Below are positions 19,295 to 27,801 of a DNA stretch of 64,000 nucleotides, in pieces; positions within the stretch are counted from its first letter, which is position 1; every line of letters starts with the position of its first letter. Made by a program: the position numbers and the translations under genes. Source of the DNA: Clostridia bacterium (lineage in GTDB: Bacteria > Bacillota > Clostridia > Lachnospirales > Anaerotignaceae); the NCBI GenBank assembly GCA_910575055.1, contig CAJTDC010000007.1:1-64000 (forward strand). The letters are read 5' to 3'. The notes under the pieces were generated by a model. It did no database searches. It had not been told where the DNA came from and saw only the letters and a list, made by a program, of their open reading frames with translations.

Positions 19295-19663
19295 ATGAAA
19301 GAAAATGAAATCAGGGTTTTGAAGGTGGAACCGCATGAGCATCCAAAAGAGTGTATTTTGGAAAATACGCTGGAAGCTCTGCAGGAAGCAGTAGATGGGT
19401 ACATTGATATCATTGGATTAGAGGATGATATTTGTATCCTATTAAATGATGAAGGAAAATTGATAGGTTTGGAGGGGAATAGAAGTTTAGGCGATGATAT
19501 CTTGGTAGGAAATTTTTATATCTGTGGCAGTGATGCAGAAGGAAACCTGACTTCATTGACTGATGAAGAAATAGAATTTTATACAGAGATGTTTTATGAA
19601 CCGCAGGAGTTTACACAAGAAGAAGTAGAAGAAACAACAAGAATTGATTTTTATTTATTTTAA
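19295..19663 (+). CDS. DUF3846 domain protein
   Basis: 122 residues from ATG 19295, eight bases after AAGGAGG. The pattern IRVLKVEPHEHPKECILENTL, then GYIDIIGLEDDICILLNDEGK and DILVGNFYICGSD, is that of DUF3846, a small family carried by conjugative elements and phages. No function is established. It is the first gene of the ICE's left accessory region. Confidence 0.8.
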   Translation: MKENEIRVLKVEPHEHPKECILENTLEALQEAVDGYIDIIGLEDDICILLNDEGKLIGLEGNRSLGDDILVGNFYICGSDAEGNLTSLTDEEIEFYTEMFYEPQEFTQEEVEETTRIDFYLF

Positions 19664-19697
19664 TAAAAAGAGTAAAATTTTGAGGAGGCATAAGCTT

Positions 19698-20006
19698 ATG
19701 AACAAAAAATTCGATGCAGCAGACAAAAGAGAGTATTTCAGAAAGAAGAATGAGCCGATTCTGATTTCGGATGAGCTTCTGGAAGAAGCCGGTATCAACC
19801 CAAATGAAAACATTCATATTATTTTGGAACATGGAGCCATCATCATTCAGCCAAGCAGTATTCTGGGGACGCTTCCAGAAGAACTGCTTTTGTTTTATGA
19901 GGACATGGGATTTTCCAGAGAAGTTGTGGAAGCAGTCTTAACAGAATATGTAGCAGCAGAAAAGAGAAACTGTAAGGGAGGTGATGCCAAGAGCGGAAGT
20001 ATCTAA
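19698..20006 (+). CDS. Small AbrB/SpoVT-like protein
   Basis: 102 residues from ATG 19698 with GAGGAGG at 19682-19688. The segment PILISDELLEEAGINPNENI followed by LEHGAIIIQP has the swapped-hairpin look of AbrB/MazE-type DNA-binding domains. A helical region rich in Glu follows (LPEELLLFYEDMGFSREVVE). A similar small protein recurs at 24325, so the element carries two. A role as transcription regulator or antitoxin is inferred; no toxin adjoins it. Confidence 0.6.
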   Translation: MNKKFDAADKREYFRKKNEPILISDELLEEAGINPNENIHIILEHGAIIIQPSSILGTLPEELLLFYEDMGFSREVVEAVLTEYVAAEKRNCKGGDAKSGSI

Positions 20007-20102
20007 AAAGGCAATATAAAAAACAATTTACACAGCGATTATGAAAAAGGCATTGGGACATGATACGATCATGTTCTTTTTTTATGCCAGAAAGGACAAA
20101 TT

Positions 20103-20228
20103 ATGAAAAAAGAATTCAACAAAAACAAAAAGCAAAGACCACCAAAAAATTTGCATCCCAAAAATAAAACCCCGCAAATCCAAAAAGTCAAATATCACAG
20201 ACGCTCTGAGCAGATGTACAAGAGGTGA
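20103..20228 (+). CDS. Small highly basic protein
   Basis: 41 residues, about one third Lys or Arg (MKKEFNKNKKQRPPKN...), with GAAAGGA ten bases upstream. Its stop codon region doubles as the ribosome site of the next gene (AGAGGTGAG). Short basic peptides at this place are usual in Tn1549-like elements. Function unknown; nucleic acid binding is plausible. Confidence 0.55.
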   Translation: MKKEFNKNKKQRPPKNLHPKNKTPQIQKVKYHRRSEQMYKR

Positions 20229-20233
20229 GCAGT

Positions 20234-20622
20234 ATGATAAAAAATATTCCGTTATATCCACATTCTTATGAAACAGCAAAGAAAAATGGCAGACAGGCAA
20301 TGGATGCCTATAAAGCGTCCCATTCTGCTAATATGCAGTGTGCTGAAGAAATCAAAGAAGCAATTGACAGTCATTATGATGGAGCATATCTTGCACAAGG
20401 CTGTGAAAATGAGATGATTGAGAAATATGGATTTGAGCGAGTGAACTTTGTAACAGCCCCAGAAACCGATATATCATTCACACACATAATGGACTTTTGG
20501 ATATTTTCACAAACAGAGTCCGAAAGGCGCAACAGCTTTTTTCTGATATGTCACAAACGGTTACAGAAAGCGAAGATTTGACAGATGAAACAGAAGAACA
20601 AGATATGAATATGCAGTTTTAA
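20234..20622 (+). pseudogene. DUF3849 gene joined out of frame to another gene's 3' end
   Basis: From ATG 20234 the product starts IKNIPLYPHSYETAKKNG and reaches MIEKYGFERVNFV, typical of DUF3849. After about 20450 homology in this frame stops, and the frame ends at 20581 with no recognisable sequence. In the +1-shifted frame (20452-20622) coding resumes as RYIIHTHNGLLDIFTNRV and ends EEQDMNMQF, which looks like the genuine C terminus of a second protein. A deletion fusing two genes out of frame explains this. The truncated DUF3849 peptide may still be made. Confidence 0.6.
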
Positions 20623-20718
20623 GGAAAAAAAGCAGAACCGATACAGTCAGCTTTTTTATATTTTTTATGCTGAAACCGATGCAACCACCTAAATAGGCTT
20701 AGGAAGGAGGTGAAGCAA

Positions 20719-21959
20719 ATGTATTTTTTGGATTTTTTTGCAGGCATTGGTTTATTTCGTTTGGGGCTGGAACAAGCAGGCTTTATTTGCAGAGGGCATT
20801 GTGAAATAGACAAATATGCCAATATGAGTTATCAGGCAATGCATGAACCAAAGGAGGGAGAATGGTTTGAAAAAGACATCACCAAAGTCCGTGCCGAAAG
20901 CCTGCCAGATGTCGATCTTTGGACGGGAGGATTCCCTTGCCAAGATGTCTCAATGGCAGGGGAAAGGCGAGGATTATACGGAGAACGAACTGGCTTGTTT
21001 TTTGAGTTTATTCGATTGCTCAGAGAAAGAGGTAACCATAAACCTGTGTCAAGCACTTTTGCTACGCAAAAGCATCCTATGGATGGTGGCTTTCTTGCCA
21101 CTGCATCGATGGCTTATCCAATACAGTGCCGAAGATACGGCACCCGTTCGCAGAACGGCTTTGCTGAAGTCAAAGTGTTGACCAAGAAAATGTTAAGGGA
21201 ATCTTTTCCTCTGGCAGAGGCTGGGATTTTGCCATTGTTCTATGTGAACTGGCCACACTGGGCTACGGTGTGGAATACGCACTTGTCAATTCCAAAGACT
21301 ATGGTGTTCCCCAAAGCAGAGAGCGTGTGTACATTATCGGAGATCTTACAAGCAGAAGTACCGGAAAAATATTTCCTCTCAGACAGTCAAACAAAGCGGC
21401 TCTTGCACAGATTGTGGGAGGACCGCAGGGAAGCCGTATCTACAACACAAGAGGCATATCGCCAACTATCTCTGTCGGATCAGGAGGATTAGGGGCGAAA
21501 ACAGGCTTATATTTTGTGGCAAGAGATAATCAAAAAGGTCTTGTGACAAAACCACATTGTGGAACCATTGATGCCAGTTATCATCATGGTCTGGGAACAA
21601 ACCAGCACAGAACGGGGATTTTACAAAGCAATCTGCCAAGAGCACTGCTGAATCCATGCAGAGAACATACAAGACAAAACGGAAGGAGAATGAAAGAAGA
21701 AGATGAAGAAATGTTTACACTGACGGCAACAGATATACATGGGATTTTGATGAATTCCAGAATCCGCCGTCTGACACCACTGGAAACATTCCGTTTACAA
21801 GGTGTTCCAGATGAATACTTCTATAAAGTATCAGAAATCTGTTCCGATACACAGCTTTATAAGCAAATCGGAAATGCTGTAACGGTACCGGTTGTGCGGG
21901 CTGTTTGGGAAAAAATAAAGCGTTATATGGAAGAAGAAAAGGAACAAGGCATTGATTGA
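20719..21959 (+). pseudogene. C5-cytosine DNA methyltransferase, interrupted
   Basis: ATG 20719 lies eight bases after AAGGAGG. The first part has motif I (DFFAGIGLFRLGLEQAG) and the catalytic motif IV (GGFPCQDVSMAG), and reads normally to about 21030 (LFFEFIRLLRERG). Homology resumes in another frame at about 21183 with motif VI (QENVKGIFSSG) and continues through LVNSKDYGVPQSRERVYIIG and the C-terminal motif QIGNAVTVPVVRAVWEKI, stopping at 21959. The roughly 153 bases between are not methyltransferase sequence and shift the frame; they are annotated separately. A full-length enzyme cannot be translated from this copy unless the insert is removed. Confidence 0.8.
21031..21183 (+). ncRNA. Compact multi-hairpin insert, possible orphan HEARO / IscB omega-RNA-like element
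   Basis: Six consecutive hairpins lie in about 150 bases: CTTTTGC/GCAAAAG (21056-21072), CATCC/GGATG (21073-21085), GTGGC/GCCAC (21086-21101), GTGCCG/CGGCAC (21126-21143), CCGTTC/GAACGG (21144-21158) and CTTTG/CAAAG (21159-21175). The ends can close on each other: GGTAAC at 21031 with GTTGACC at 21177. The segment coincides with the interval foreign to the methyltransferase. Size, density of stems and mobile habit recall the HEARO RNAs that guide IscB nucleases, but no IscB gene is in the window and I cannot run a covariance search. The strand is assumed. Confidence 0.5.
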
Positions 21960-21984
21960 TAAAAATTTCAGGAGGAATGTGTAT

Positions 21985-22323
21985 ATGATTCGTTTATATG
22001 TTGCAAGTAAAAAACTGGTCAAAGAAGAAAAGGATATTTGTGTCAGGCTGGTACTTCCGATGGAAGAAACAGAAATCTGGACAGCCTTACAGAAAACGGA
22101 GATGACTTGTCTGGACGACTGTGAGATTTCTGATATAGCCTGTGATATTGCAGAAGCAAATGAATTTCTGCAAAGCTTGGAACACGATAGATTAGATGTT
22201 TTTGAGCTAAATGTGTTTGCAGGCCTTCTTTCCGCACTGCCGCAAAATGAACTGACAGTATATTGTGAACACCTGAAAACAAAAGAACCAAAGAGTTTGG
22301 AAGAAGCTGTTTATAAAATCTGA
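21985..22323 (+). CDS. Short ArdA-like protein
   Basis: 112 residues from ATG 21985 with AGGAGGA upstream. The part CEISDIACDIAEANEFLQSL and DVFELNVFAGLLSALPQNEL parallels the middle of ArdA antirestriction proteins, where an ELNRL...LPEEL segment is typical. The C-terminal ArdA module (IDYxxYGRDL) is absent, so this is shorter than ArdA proper (about 165 residues). ArdA mimics DNA and inhibits type I restriction enzymes. Assignment is by pattern; it could be a structural relative without that activity. Confidence 0.5.
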   Translation: MIRLYVASKKLVKEEKDICVRLVLPMEETEIWTALQKTEMTCLDDCEISDIACDIAEANEFLQSLEHDRLDVFELNVFAGLLSALPQNELTVYCEHLKTKEPKSLEEAVYKI

Positions 22324-22354
22324 AACAGAAGAATTACTATAGGAGGTGTAACCA

Positions 22355-23272
22355 GTGAATAAATATATGGAACAAATGCAGGTAAAAATCATAAACAACG
22401 TGCGGTTTGAAAATGCAAAACACCAAAGTCAAGTAAGGGAAGCATTGGAAAAAGCCATTTCTAATTGTATCAAAAATTTTGCAAAAAATGGATGGAAACC
22501 AGATGCAGAAGAAAAATTTTGGAGCAGTATTGAAAAAATTGTTTCTGAAAATCCAGAAAACAGAAAAGTGTATCGACAATATGAAAATTTACAGTTTTTA
22601 TATCAATATGCAGAAAACTGGTATTACAGTTATCCATCAAACCTGACAATGGAAGACAGAGAACTGGCTCTTGGATATGCAGAGGTCAAAAGACCTGATA
22701 CAGATAATGAACAAAAATATATTACAGTGTTTTTCCCATGCGATGCAGACGGATTGCAGGTGTTTTTGGATGACCATAAAGTCAGCAATCAAGATGATAA
22801 ACAAATCTATCATATCTATTGTGAAAATGAAAAAACAAATGCTCTTGCAGAATGGTTCGAAGAAATATCTATGCAAGAGGTAGATGTTTTTGCTGTAAAT
22901 GAGTTGTTTTGGAAATACAATCAACTCTCGGAAGAATTGCGAAAGGTATACAGTTTGGCACTGGAAGTGAAAGAACCACAAAGTGTAAAAGAAATGATAG
23001 ATTTGATGGAAAACTTTTCGGACATTTGTGTGGTTGGTGGTATCAAAAATAAAAAAGAATTGGGGGCTTTTTTGGTAGAAAATGATTTGTGTGATATTTC
23101 ATTTTCGGATGAAGTTTTGCCATTTCTGGATTATGCCAAAATTGCAGAATACCATATGCAGTATCATAATGGTAAAATCATAGATGGTATGTATGTGGAA
23201 GATACAGCAGTGACAGAAGGATTGCAAGAAGAACAAATCGAACAAGATTGTAATTATGACATTCGTATGTAA
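22355..23272 (+). CDS. ArdA-like antirestriction protein with N-terminal extension
   Basis: 305 residues from GTG 22355, with AGGAGGTG at 22342-22349. The C-terminal half aligns with ArdA: VDVFAVNELFWKYNQLSEEL, a run of acidic residues, and the closing LPFLDYAKIAEYHMQYHNG, equivalent to the ArdA IDYxAYGRDL end. The first 110 residues are helical and unmatched. Strong net acidity suits DNA mimicry. Its presence in an element that also encodes its own type I restriction system is notable. Confidence is moderate because the match is to motif order only. Confidence 0.6.
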   Translation: MNKYMEQMQVKIINNVRFENAKHQSQVREALEKAISNCIKNFAKNGWKPDAEEKFWSSIEKIVSENPENRKVYRQYENLQFLYQYAENWYYSYPSNLTMEDRELALGYAEVKRPDTDNEQKYITVFFPCDADGLQVFLDDHKVSNQDDKQIYHIYCENEKTNALAEWFEEISMQEVDVFAVNELFWKYNQLSEELRKVYSLALEVKEPQSVKEMIDLMENFSDICVVGGIKNKKELGAFLVENDLCDISFSDEVLPFLDYAKIAEYHMQYHNGKIIDGMYVEDTAVTEGLQEEQIEQDCNYDIRM

Positions 23273-23326
23273 CAGCAAAGGAGGTATAGACATGGATAAA
23301 GGAAGATAGAAAAGGAGTGAAGCAAT

Positions 23327-24289
23327 ATGATAAATAGTTTTTTTCCGTGGATTGGTGGAAAACGATTGATGCGAGAAATCATACTGGAACGATTTCCGCC
23401 ACAGTACGAGAAATATGTGGAAGTGTTTGGTGGAGCAGCATGGATATTGTTTGCGAAAAAGCCTGAAAAATTTGAGGTTTATAACGATGCCAATTCCAAT
23501 CTCACAAATATGTTTCATGTGGTAAAGTATAAACCGATGGGCTTTGTAAAAGAGCTTGGTTTTTTGCCACTCAACAGCAGAGCAGAGTTTGAGGTGCTTT
23601 TGGACTGGCACAGAAAGAATGATTTTACACTGCCGTATCAAGCAGAAGAATTGGAACTGGCAAAAATCTATATCCCACCACCGGAGTTTGAGGAGTACAA
23701 AGCGTTGATGACAACACAGGCAGATATGGGAGATGTGAGAAAGGCAGCCACATTTTATAAGCTGATTCGTTACAGCTATGCAGCCGGTGGAAACAGTTTT
23801 AATGGACAGCCCATCAATATTGTACAGACCTATCAAAATATATGGCTTGCCAACCGCAGGCTGAACGAAAATGGTGTAAAGAACAAAAATGAGATTTTAT
23901 TAGCAGACGGAAATGCCGGAAAAGGGGTAATTATTCAGAATAAAAGTTTTGAAGTAATCATCGAGTTGTATGACAGCCCGATGACATTTTTTTATCTTGA
24001 TCCACCATACTATGGCACAGAGAAGTGTTATGAGGAGATGTTTTCCTTAGAACAGCATTATCTTCTGCATGATATGCTGAGCCGGATAGAAGGATTCTTC
24101 ATGCTTTCTTATAATGACTGTGCATTCATTCGTGATTTGTATAAGGATTTTTATATAAAAAGCTTTGAAAGACTGAACAGTATTTCTCAAAGATACGAAC
24201 CAGGGGGTATGTTCAAGGAATTGATCATTACCAACTATAATCCAAATGAAAGAATAAACAATAAACCAAAACAGCTGTCATTGCTTTAA
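23327..24289 (+). CDS. DNA adenine N6-methyltransferase, D12 (Dam) class
   Basis: 320 residues, AGGAGTG ribosome site. It has FFPWIGGKRLMREII (SAM-binding FxGGK), YVEVFGGAAWILF, the acidic YNDANSNLTNMF and the catalytic FYLDPPYYGTEKCYEEMF (DPPY). Order and length fit D12-class Dam enzymes, which methylate adenine, often in short palindromes. No cognate endonuclease adjoins it, so it is a solitary methylase, likely to protect transferred DNA or mark the element. Target sequence is unknown. Confidence 0.9.
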   Translation: MINSFFPWIGGKRLMREIILERFPPQYEKYVEVFGGAAWILFAKKPEKFEVYNDANSNLTNMFHVVKYKPMGFVKELGFLPLNSRAEFEVLLDWHRKNDFTLPYQAEELELAKIYIPPPEFEEYKALMTTQADMGDVRKAATFYKLIRYSYAAGGNSFNGQPINIVQTYQNIWLANRRLNENGVKNKNEILLADGNAGKGVIIQNKSFEVIIELYDSPMTFFYLDPPYYGTEKCYEEMFSLEQHYLLHDMLSRIEGFFMLSYNDCAFIRDLYKDFYIKSFERLNSISQRYEPGGMFKELIITNYNPNERINNKPKQLSLL

Positions 24290-24324
24290 GCATTATATAA
24301 AGAAATAGATAGGGAGGAATTTAT

Positions 24325-24633
24325 ATGACCATAAATTGTTACAAAACTGTAAGTCGAAAGGGATTTCTTTATCTGCCTGTTTCTGTAAGGAATTTTGTTG
24401 GAATTCACGAAAATGATGTCGTGCAGATAACCGGAAGGGGTGGGATTATTTTAATCAATAAGGCAGAAGTTACAGCAGAAAATCCGGTAGAGGTGTTACA
24501 GGCAGATATCCAGAAAGAAAGGGAGGCTACAGACAAAGAACGAGAACAAGTCAAAAACAGAATGAAACAGATGTTAAGCGAAGGGAAGTCCTTGGATGAA
24601 GTATTGGATGAAGCCCTTCGCTTTTTGTTTTAA
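24325..24633 (+). CDS. AbrB/SpoVT-type regulator
   Basis: 102 residues, GGGAGG ribosome site. Residues 1-50 have the AbrB/MazE fold pattern: KTVSRKGFLYLPVSVRNFVG, HENDVVQITGRGGIILINKA. The remainder is a highly charged coiled coil. Likely a dimeric DNA-binding regulator or antitoxin-like protein. The following 62-residue gene is separated by 13 bp and could be co-expressed, but it resembles no known toxin. Confidence 0.7.
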   Translation: MTINCYKTVSRKGFLYLPVSVRNFVGIHENDVVQITGRGGIILINKAEVTAENPVEVLQADIQKEREATDKEREQVKNRMKQMLSEGKSLDEVLDEALRFLF

Positions 24634-24646
24634 GGGGGTGATGAAA

Positions 24647-24835
24647 ATGGATTTGGAAAAAGCATTGCAGCGGTATCGGGAAACAGAAATATTTTCCATA
24701 GACTGCCAAAACAAAAAAGAAACATTTTTTGCAAAATATGCTTTTCTTACTGATGACTTAACCATTGAACGAATGGTGCTGGCAGAGAAAAAACAGGAAT
24801 TCAAGCAAAAGCAGAAAGGAAGTGAAAAAGAATGA
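24647..24835 (+). CDS. Small soluble protein, unknown function
   Basis: 62 residues (MDLEKALQRYRETEIFSIDC...). ATG 24647 is preferred over 24641 because of spacing from GGGGGTG at 24634-24640. Charged and helical, with no membrane segment. Its stop overlaps the ATG of the next gene (ATGA at 24832-24835), so translation is coupled to the surface-protein operon. Confidence 0.6.
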   Translation: MDLEKALQRYRETEIFSIDCQNKKETFFAKYAFLTDDLTIERMVLAEKKQEFKQKQKGSEKE

Positions 24836-25986
24836 AAAGAGCAATATTGGGGCTTGCAGCAACCATATTACTGCTTCTGCCTGTTTCAGTGGCTGGGGCA
24901 GAACAGGCTGTCAAAGCACCTGCTGTACAGGAAAACAATAAACAAGAAAATATGATGCCGGTACCGATTTCTGTAGAACAAAAAAATATAGATGGTGTGG
25001 AGTATCTGATCAAAGTCTATGAGCTGCCGGCAGAAACACCGCAGGAACAGTTGGTGGAAACAGATTTCACACAGGATGGTTTTTTGTTCACTTATGTTAC
25101 TACAGATAAACAGGTAAAAGAGCAGAAAGACACCAAAGAAGTGACACAAGAAGAAAAGGCAGAGAGCAAATCCAAAAGTTTGGATGAAGTCATCAAGCTG
25201 TTTCCTACTACAAAAAACTATGACAAAGATGGTTATAAAGGCACTTTGACACTGGATACAGGCAGTATTGTAACAGGGGTGTCAGAGTATACCACAAAGA
25301 ATTACACAGTATCCACCACAAAAGAATACCCCGAACTGATGTATGCAGATCCATCCTATGTATCGCAATCAGCCTCAAAAGATGGATATATCCTACCATT
25401 GACAAATGTCAGCTGGACTGTTATGGCAACAGGGCTTTCCGGAGACAGCTTGGTACCCACAGAATATAAAGCAGTTGCAACATATTCCAAAACATTCAGT
25501 TCGCAAGTACCAACAGGCTATATATCTACAGCAAGATACAAAGGAAACATTACAAAAACAACGGCAGATACTGCTGTATTTACCATTACCTATGCAGGAA
25601 AAGATTTAGAAGGTATGCCGCCGATTCTGAAAGCAGTCACAGGCATTATCCTCCTGTTATTACTGTGCTGTGGCATTGCAATGTTGTTGTTTTACTTGAA
25701 ATCCAGACGGGGTGCGGATGTTTATAACCTCATTGACAAGGAATATATCCGCATTGGAAGACAAACCATCCAGCCCAAAGAACCAGTGATTGATTTGAAC
25801 GAGTTTGAAGAGCTGATACAAAGCAATGTCTTTCAGTTTGTACTGGATAGGAAAACAACAGCCGCACTGTTTGGCAGAAATCTGAATATCACCTATCAAG
25901 ATGTCACAGTGAAACATAGGGTAAATGAAAAAAACGGTGAGTACCGATTTGAATTGGATTTAGGAGGTGTATTGGATGTGGAATAG
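24832..25986 (+). CDS. Secreted, membrane-anchored surface protein
   Basis: 384 residues. Residues 1-23 form a signal peptide (MKRAILGLAATILLLLPVSVAGA). An extracellular domain of about 240 residues rich in Thr, Ser and Lys follows, then one membrane helix at about 266-290 (VTGIILLLLLCCGIAMLLFYL) and a cytoplasmic part of about 95 residues. No family recognised, but such a protein precedes the sortase in related ICEs. The position suggests a role in assembling or presenting the adhesin, or in mating contact. The frame overlaps the sortase gene by 11 bp. Confidence 0.65.
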   Translation: MKRAILGLAATILLLLPVSVAGAEQAVKAPAVQENNKQENMMPVPISVEQKNIDGVEYLIKVYELPAETPQEQLVETDFTQDGFLFTYVTTDKQVKEQKDTKEVTQEEKAESKSKSLDEVIKLFPTTKNYDKDGYKGTLTLDTGSIVTGVSEYTTKNYTVSTTKEYPELMYADPSYVSQSASKDGYILPLTNVSWTVMATGLSGDSLVPTEYKAVATYSKTFSSQVPTGYISTARYKGNITKTTADTAVFTITYAGKDLEGMPPILKAVTGIILLLLLCCGIAMLLFYLKSRRGADVYNLIDKEYIRIGRQTIQPKEPVIDLNEFEELIQSNVFQFVLDRKTTAALFGRNLNITYQDVTVKHRVNEKNGEYRFELDLGGVLDVE

Positions 25987-26869
25987 AAGGAGAACAACCA
26001 TATTCCTATCATTGATTTCAACATTTTTGTTATCTGTTCCGGCATATGCACTGGACTCAGATTTGAATTATGGTTACCAAACAGAAAATCAAGAGGAGTT
26101 TGTGAAAACAGGAAAATCAAATATCAATATACAAGGAGAAATACCGGATTATCTTAGATATATTTATGATGTGTCGCCACAAACGGTATATGATTCTGCG
26201 TATGGTGCCAATGTTGTGGAGCCTAACCAGCCTGCGGTGAATCAAATAACATACGCACCGTATTATGCCCCAATCAATCCTTATACGCAAAGCCCAAACA
26301 GTTTGATTACAGGTTCTGCATATGGTGGAGGGACAACCGGAAATAATACGATTGATATTGCATCAAATGGACATGTTTCCAATCAAATTCCGAATAGCAG
26401 TCAGATTCCAAATACCAACAAAATTCCAGACGCTATCTATGATGAAGTTTTGCAGTATCCATTAACTACAATCGAGCAGGTAAGAAATACCGATGGCAGT
26501 ATTGGTGTTTTGAAAATACCTGCAATTGGCTTAAAAGTCACTGCATACGATGGCGATACGTTTGCCGCTATGAAAAAAGGCGTGGGACACCTTGCCTCTA
26601 CTTCCTGTTGGAATGGAAATATTGGATTGGTAGGACATAATCGTGGCAGAAATGATTATTTTGGAAAACTGAAAAGATTGGAAATCGGAGATGAGATGAC
26701 ATATACCACAAAGCTTGGCACACGCACATATGTGGTAAAATCCATCACGAAAATTGCAGATACAGATTGGTCAAAATTACAGTATACCAGTGATAATCGC
26801 TTGACACTCATTACCTGTGTGGAAAATGTAGGAAACCAGCGTCTTTGCGTACAGGCAGTACAAAAATAA
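25976..26869 (+). CDS. Sortase (transpeptidase)
   Basis: 297 residues from ATG 25976 (MWNRRRTTIFL), seven bases after GGAGGT. An N-terminal signal anchor is followed by a low-complexity linker rich in Asn, Pro and Ser, then the sortase domain from about residue 170 (GSIGVLKIPAIGLKVTAYDG). The catalytic triad is visible: His221 in LVGHNRGRNDYFG, Cys281 in RLTLITCVEN, Arg289 in QRLCVQ. Sortases cleave LPxTG signals and join the Thr to an amine. The likely substrate is the LPKTG adhesin encoded 0.9 kb downstream. Class assignment (B, D or other) is left open. Confidence 0.9.
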   Translation: MWNRRRTTIFLSLISTFLLSVPAYALDSDLNYGYQTENQEEFVKTGKSNINIQGEIPDYLRYIYDVSPQTVYDSAYGANVVEPNQPAVNQITYAPYYAPINPYTQSPNSLITGSAYGGGTTGNNTIDIASNGHVSNQIPNSSQIPNTNKIPDAIYDEVLQYPLTTIEQVRNTDGSIGVLKIPAIGLKVTAYDGDTFAAMKKGVGHLASTSCWNGNIGLVGHNRGRNDYFGKLKRLEIGDEMTYTTKLGTRTYVVKSITKIADTDWSKLQYTSDNRLTLITCVENVGNQRLCVQAVQK

Positions 26870-26945
26870 AGTTATGCTTGCAGTGTAACTGGTTGTTTGA
26901 TATAAGAAAGGTAGGTGGAATAAAAAAGAAAACGAGGTGGAAAGT

Positions 26946-27713
26946 ATGAAAAAGAAATGGATTGTTCCAATGATGACAGCAATGGCCATTAGCTGTACGG
27001 TACCAACTCATGCACAGCACATCTATGCAGGAGATGATGTAGAAAAGGTGGTGAGCTATGACGAAAATGGAAGAAAGGTGATTACACTGATATTCGATCC
27101 GGCAAAAATACCGGAAGAAGGAAAAGAACAGGCAGAGTTCTCAAATCCAGAACTTCAAAATGAAAAAATTTCAAAAACAGTTACAAAATTTGTAGAAGCT
27201 CCAAAAGAAGGTGAGGTATTAGCTAAGATACAATACACAGATGAAACAGGAAAAGTCAAATACACATCGCCATACTATACATATGCATTTGGGCAGTGTA
27301 CATGGTACGCAAGAGGCAGATTCCATGAAGTACATGGCATCCCGGTTTTTATCAATGGAGATGCGAAAATATGGCTTGACAGAACAAGGTGGAACAACAC
27401 GATCAGATGGAATGATAAAATAAAAGTGGTTACAGACATAGAAGCTGTACCAGAGCAGTCCATCGCTGTGTATGTACCCAAAAAGGACGATAGCCTTAAG
27501 GGACATGTATGCTTCATTGAATATGTGGAACGAGATGAATATGGCAAACCGTTGTATATCTACTACACAGATGCCAATGGTAAAAAAGATACCAAGAAAA
27601 ATGCATATACACCCGGTGTGGATGGTATGGTAATCAAAGAAAGTTTTGAAAAATTCAAAGAAAACAGTCATCTAAAATTGGCAGGATATATTGCGATAGA
27701 AGAATCAATATAA
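26946..27713 (+). CDS. Secreted CHAP-domain peptidoglycan hydrolase
   Basis: 255 residues from ATG 26946 with GAGGTGG upstream. Signal peptide at residues 1-25 (ending PTHAQH). The CHAP domain has the catalytic cysteine in FGQCTWYARGRFHEV and the histidine in LKGHVCFIEYVERDEYG. CHAP enzymes act as amidases or endopeptidases on peptidoglycan. In this ICE it sits between sortase and adhesin, so it may open the wall for adhesin display or for the mating channel; a second wall hydrolase is encoded at 40104. Confidence 0.85.
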   Translation: MKKKWIVPMMTAMAISCTVPTHAQHIYAGDDVEKVVSYDENGRKVITLIFDPAKIPEEGKEQAEFSNPELQNEKISKTVTKFVEAPKEGEVLAKIQYTDETGKVKYTSPYYTYAFGQCTWYARGRFHEVHGIPVFINGDAKIWLDRTRWNNTIRWNDKIKVVTDIEAVPEQSIAVYVPKKDDSLKGHVCFIEYVERDEYGKPLYIYYTDANGKKDTKKNAYTPGVDGMVIKESFEKFKENSHLKLAGYIAIEESI

Positions 27714-27746
27714 ACTAGCAAAATATCTTCAAGTAAATAACAAACG

Positions 27747-27778
27747 AAAAAAGGCTTTGCTTCGGCAAGGCCTTTTTT
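27747..27778 (+). terminator. Strong rho-independent terminator
   Basis: GGCTTTGC pairs with GCAAGGCC around a TTCG tetraloop, flanked by A6 and T6. It separates the sortase/CHAP operon from the adhesin gene. Confidence 0.9.
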
Positions 27779-27801
27779 ATGGAAAAGAAGGAGTGAATGA
27801 T

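Noticed and set aside
20843-21181. Alternative 112-codon frame across the methyltransferase break
   Set aside because: It has no homology to methyltransferase motifs and merely stays open across the structured insert.
21031-21183. The insert as a group I or II intron
   Set aside because: It is far too short and lacks recognisable intron core or domain V sequence; no maturase is nearby.
23292-23309. Five-codon open frame (MDKGR) with a good ribosome site before the adenine methylase
   Set aside because: Too short to support as a gene; perhaps a relic of a deleted start.
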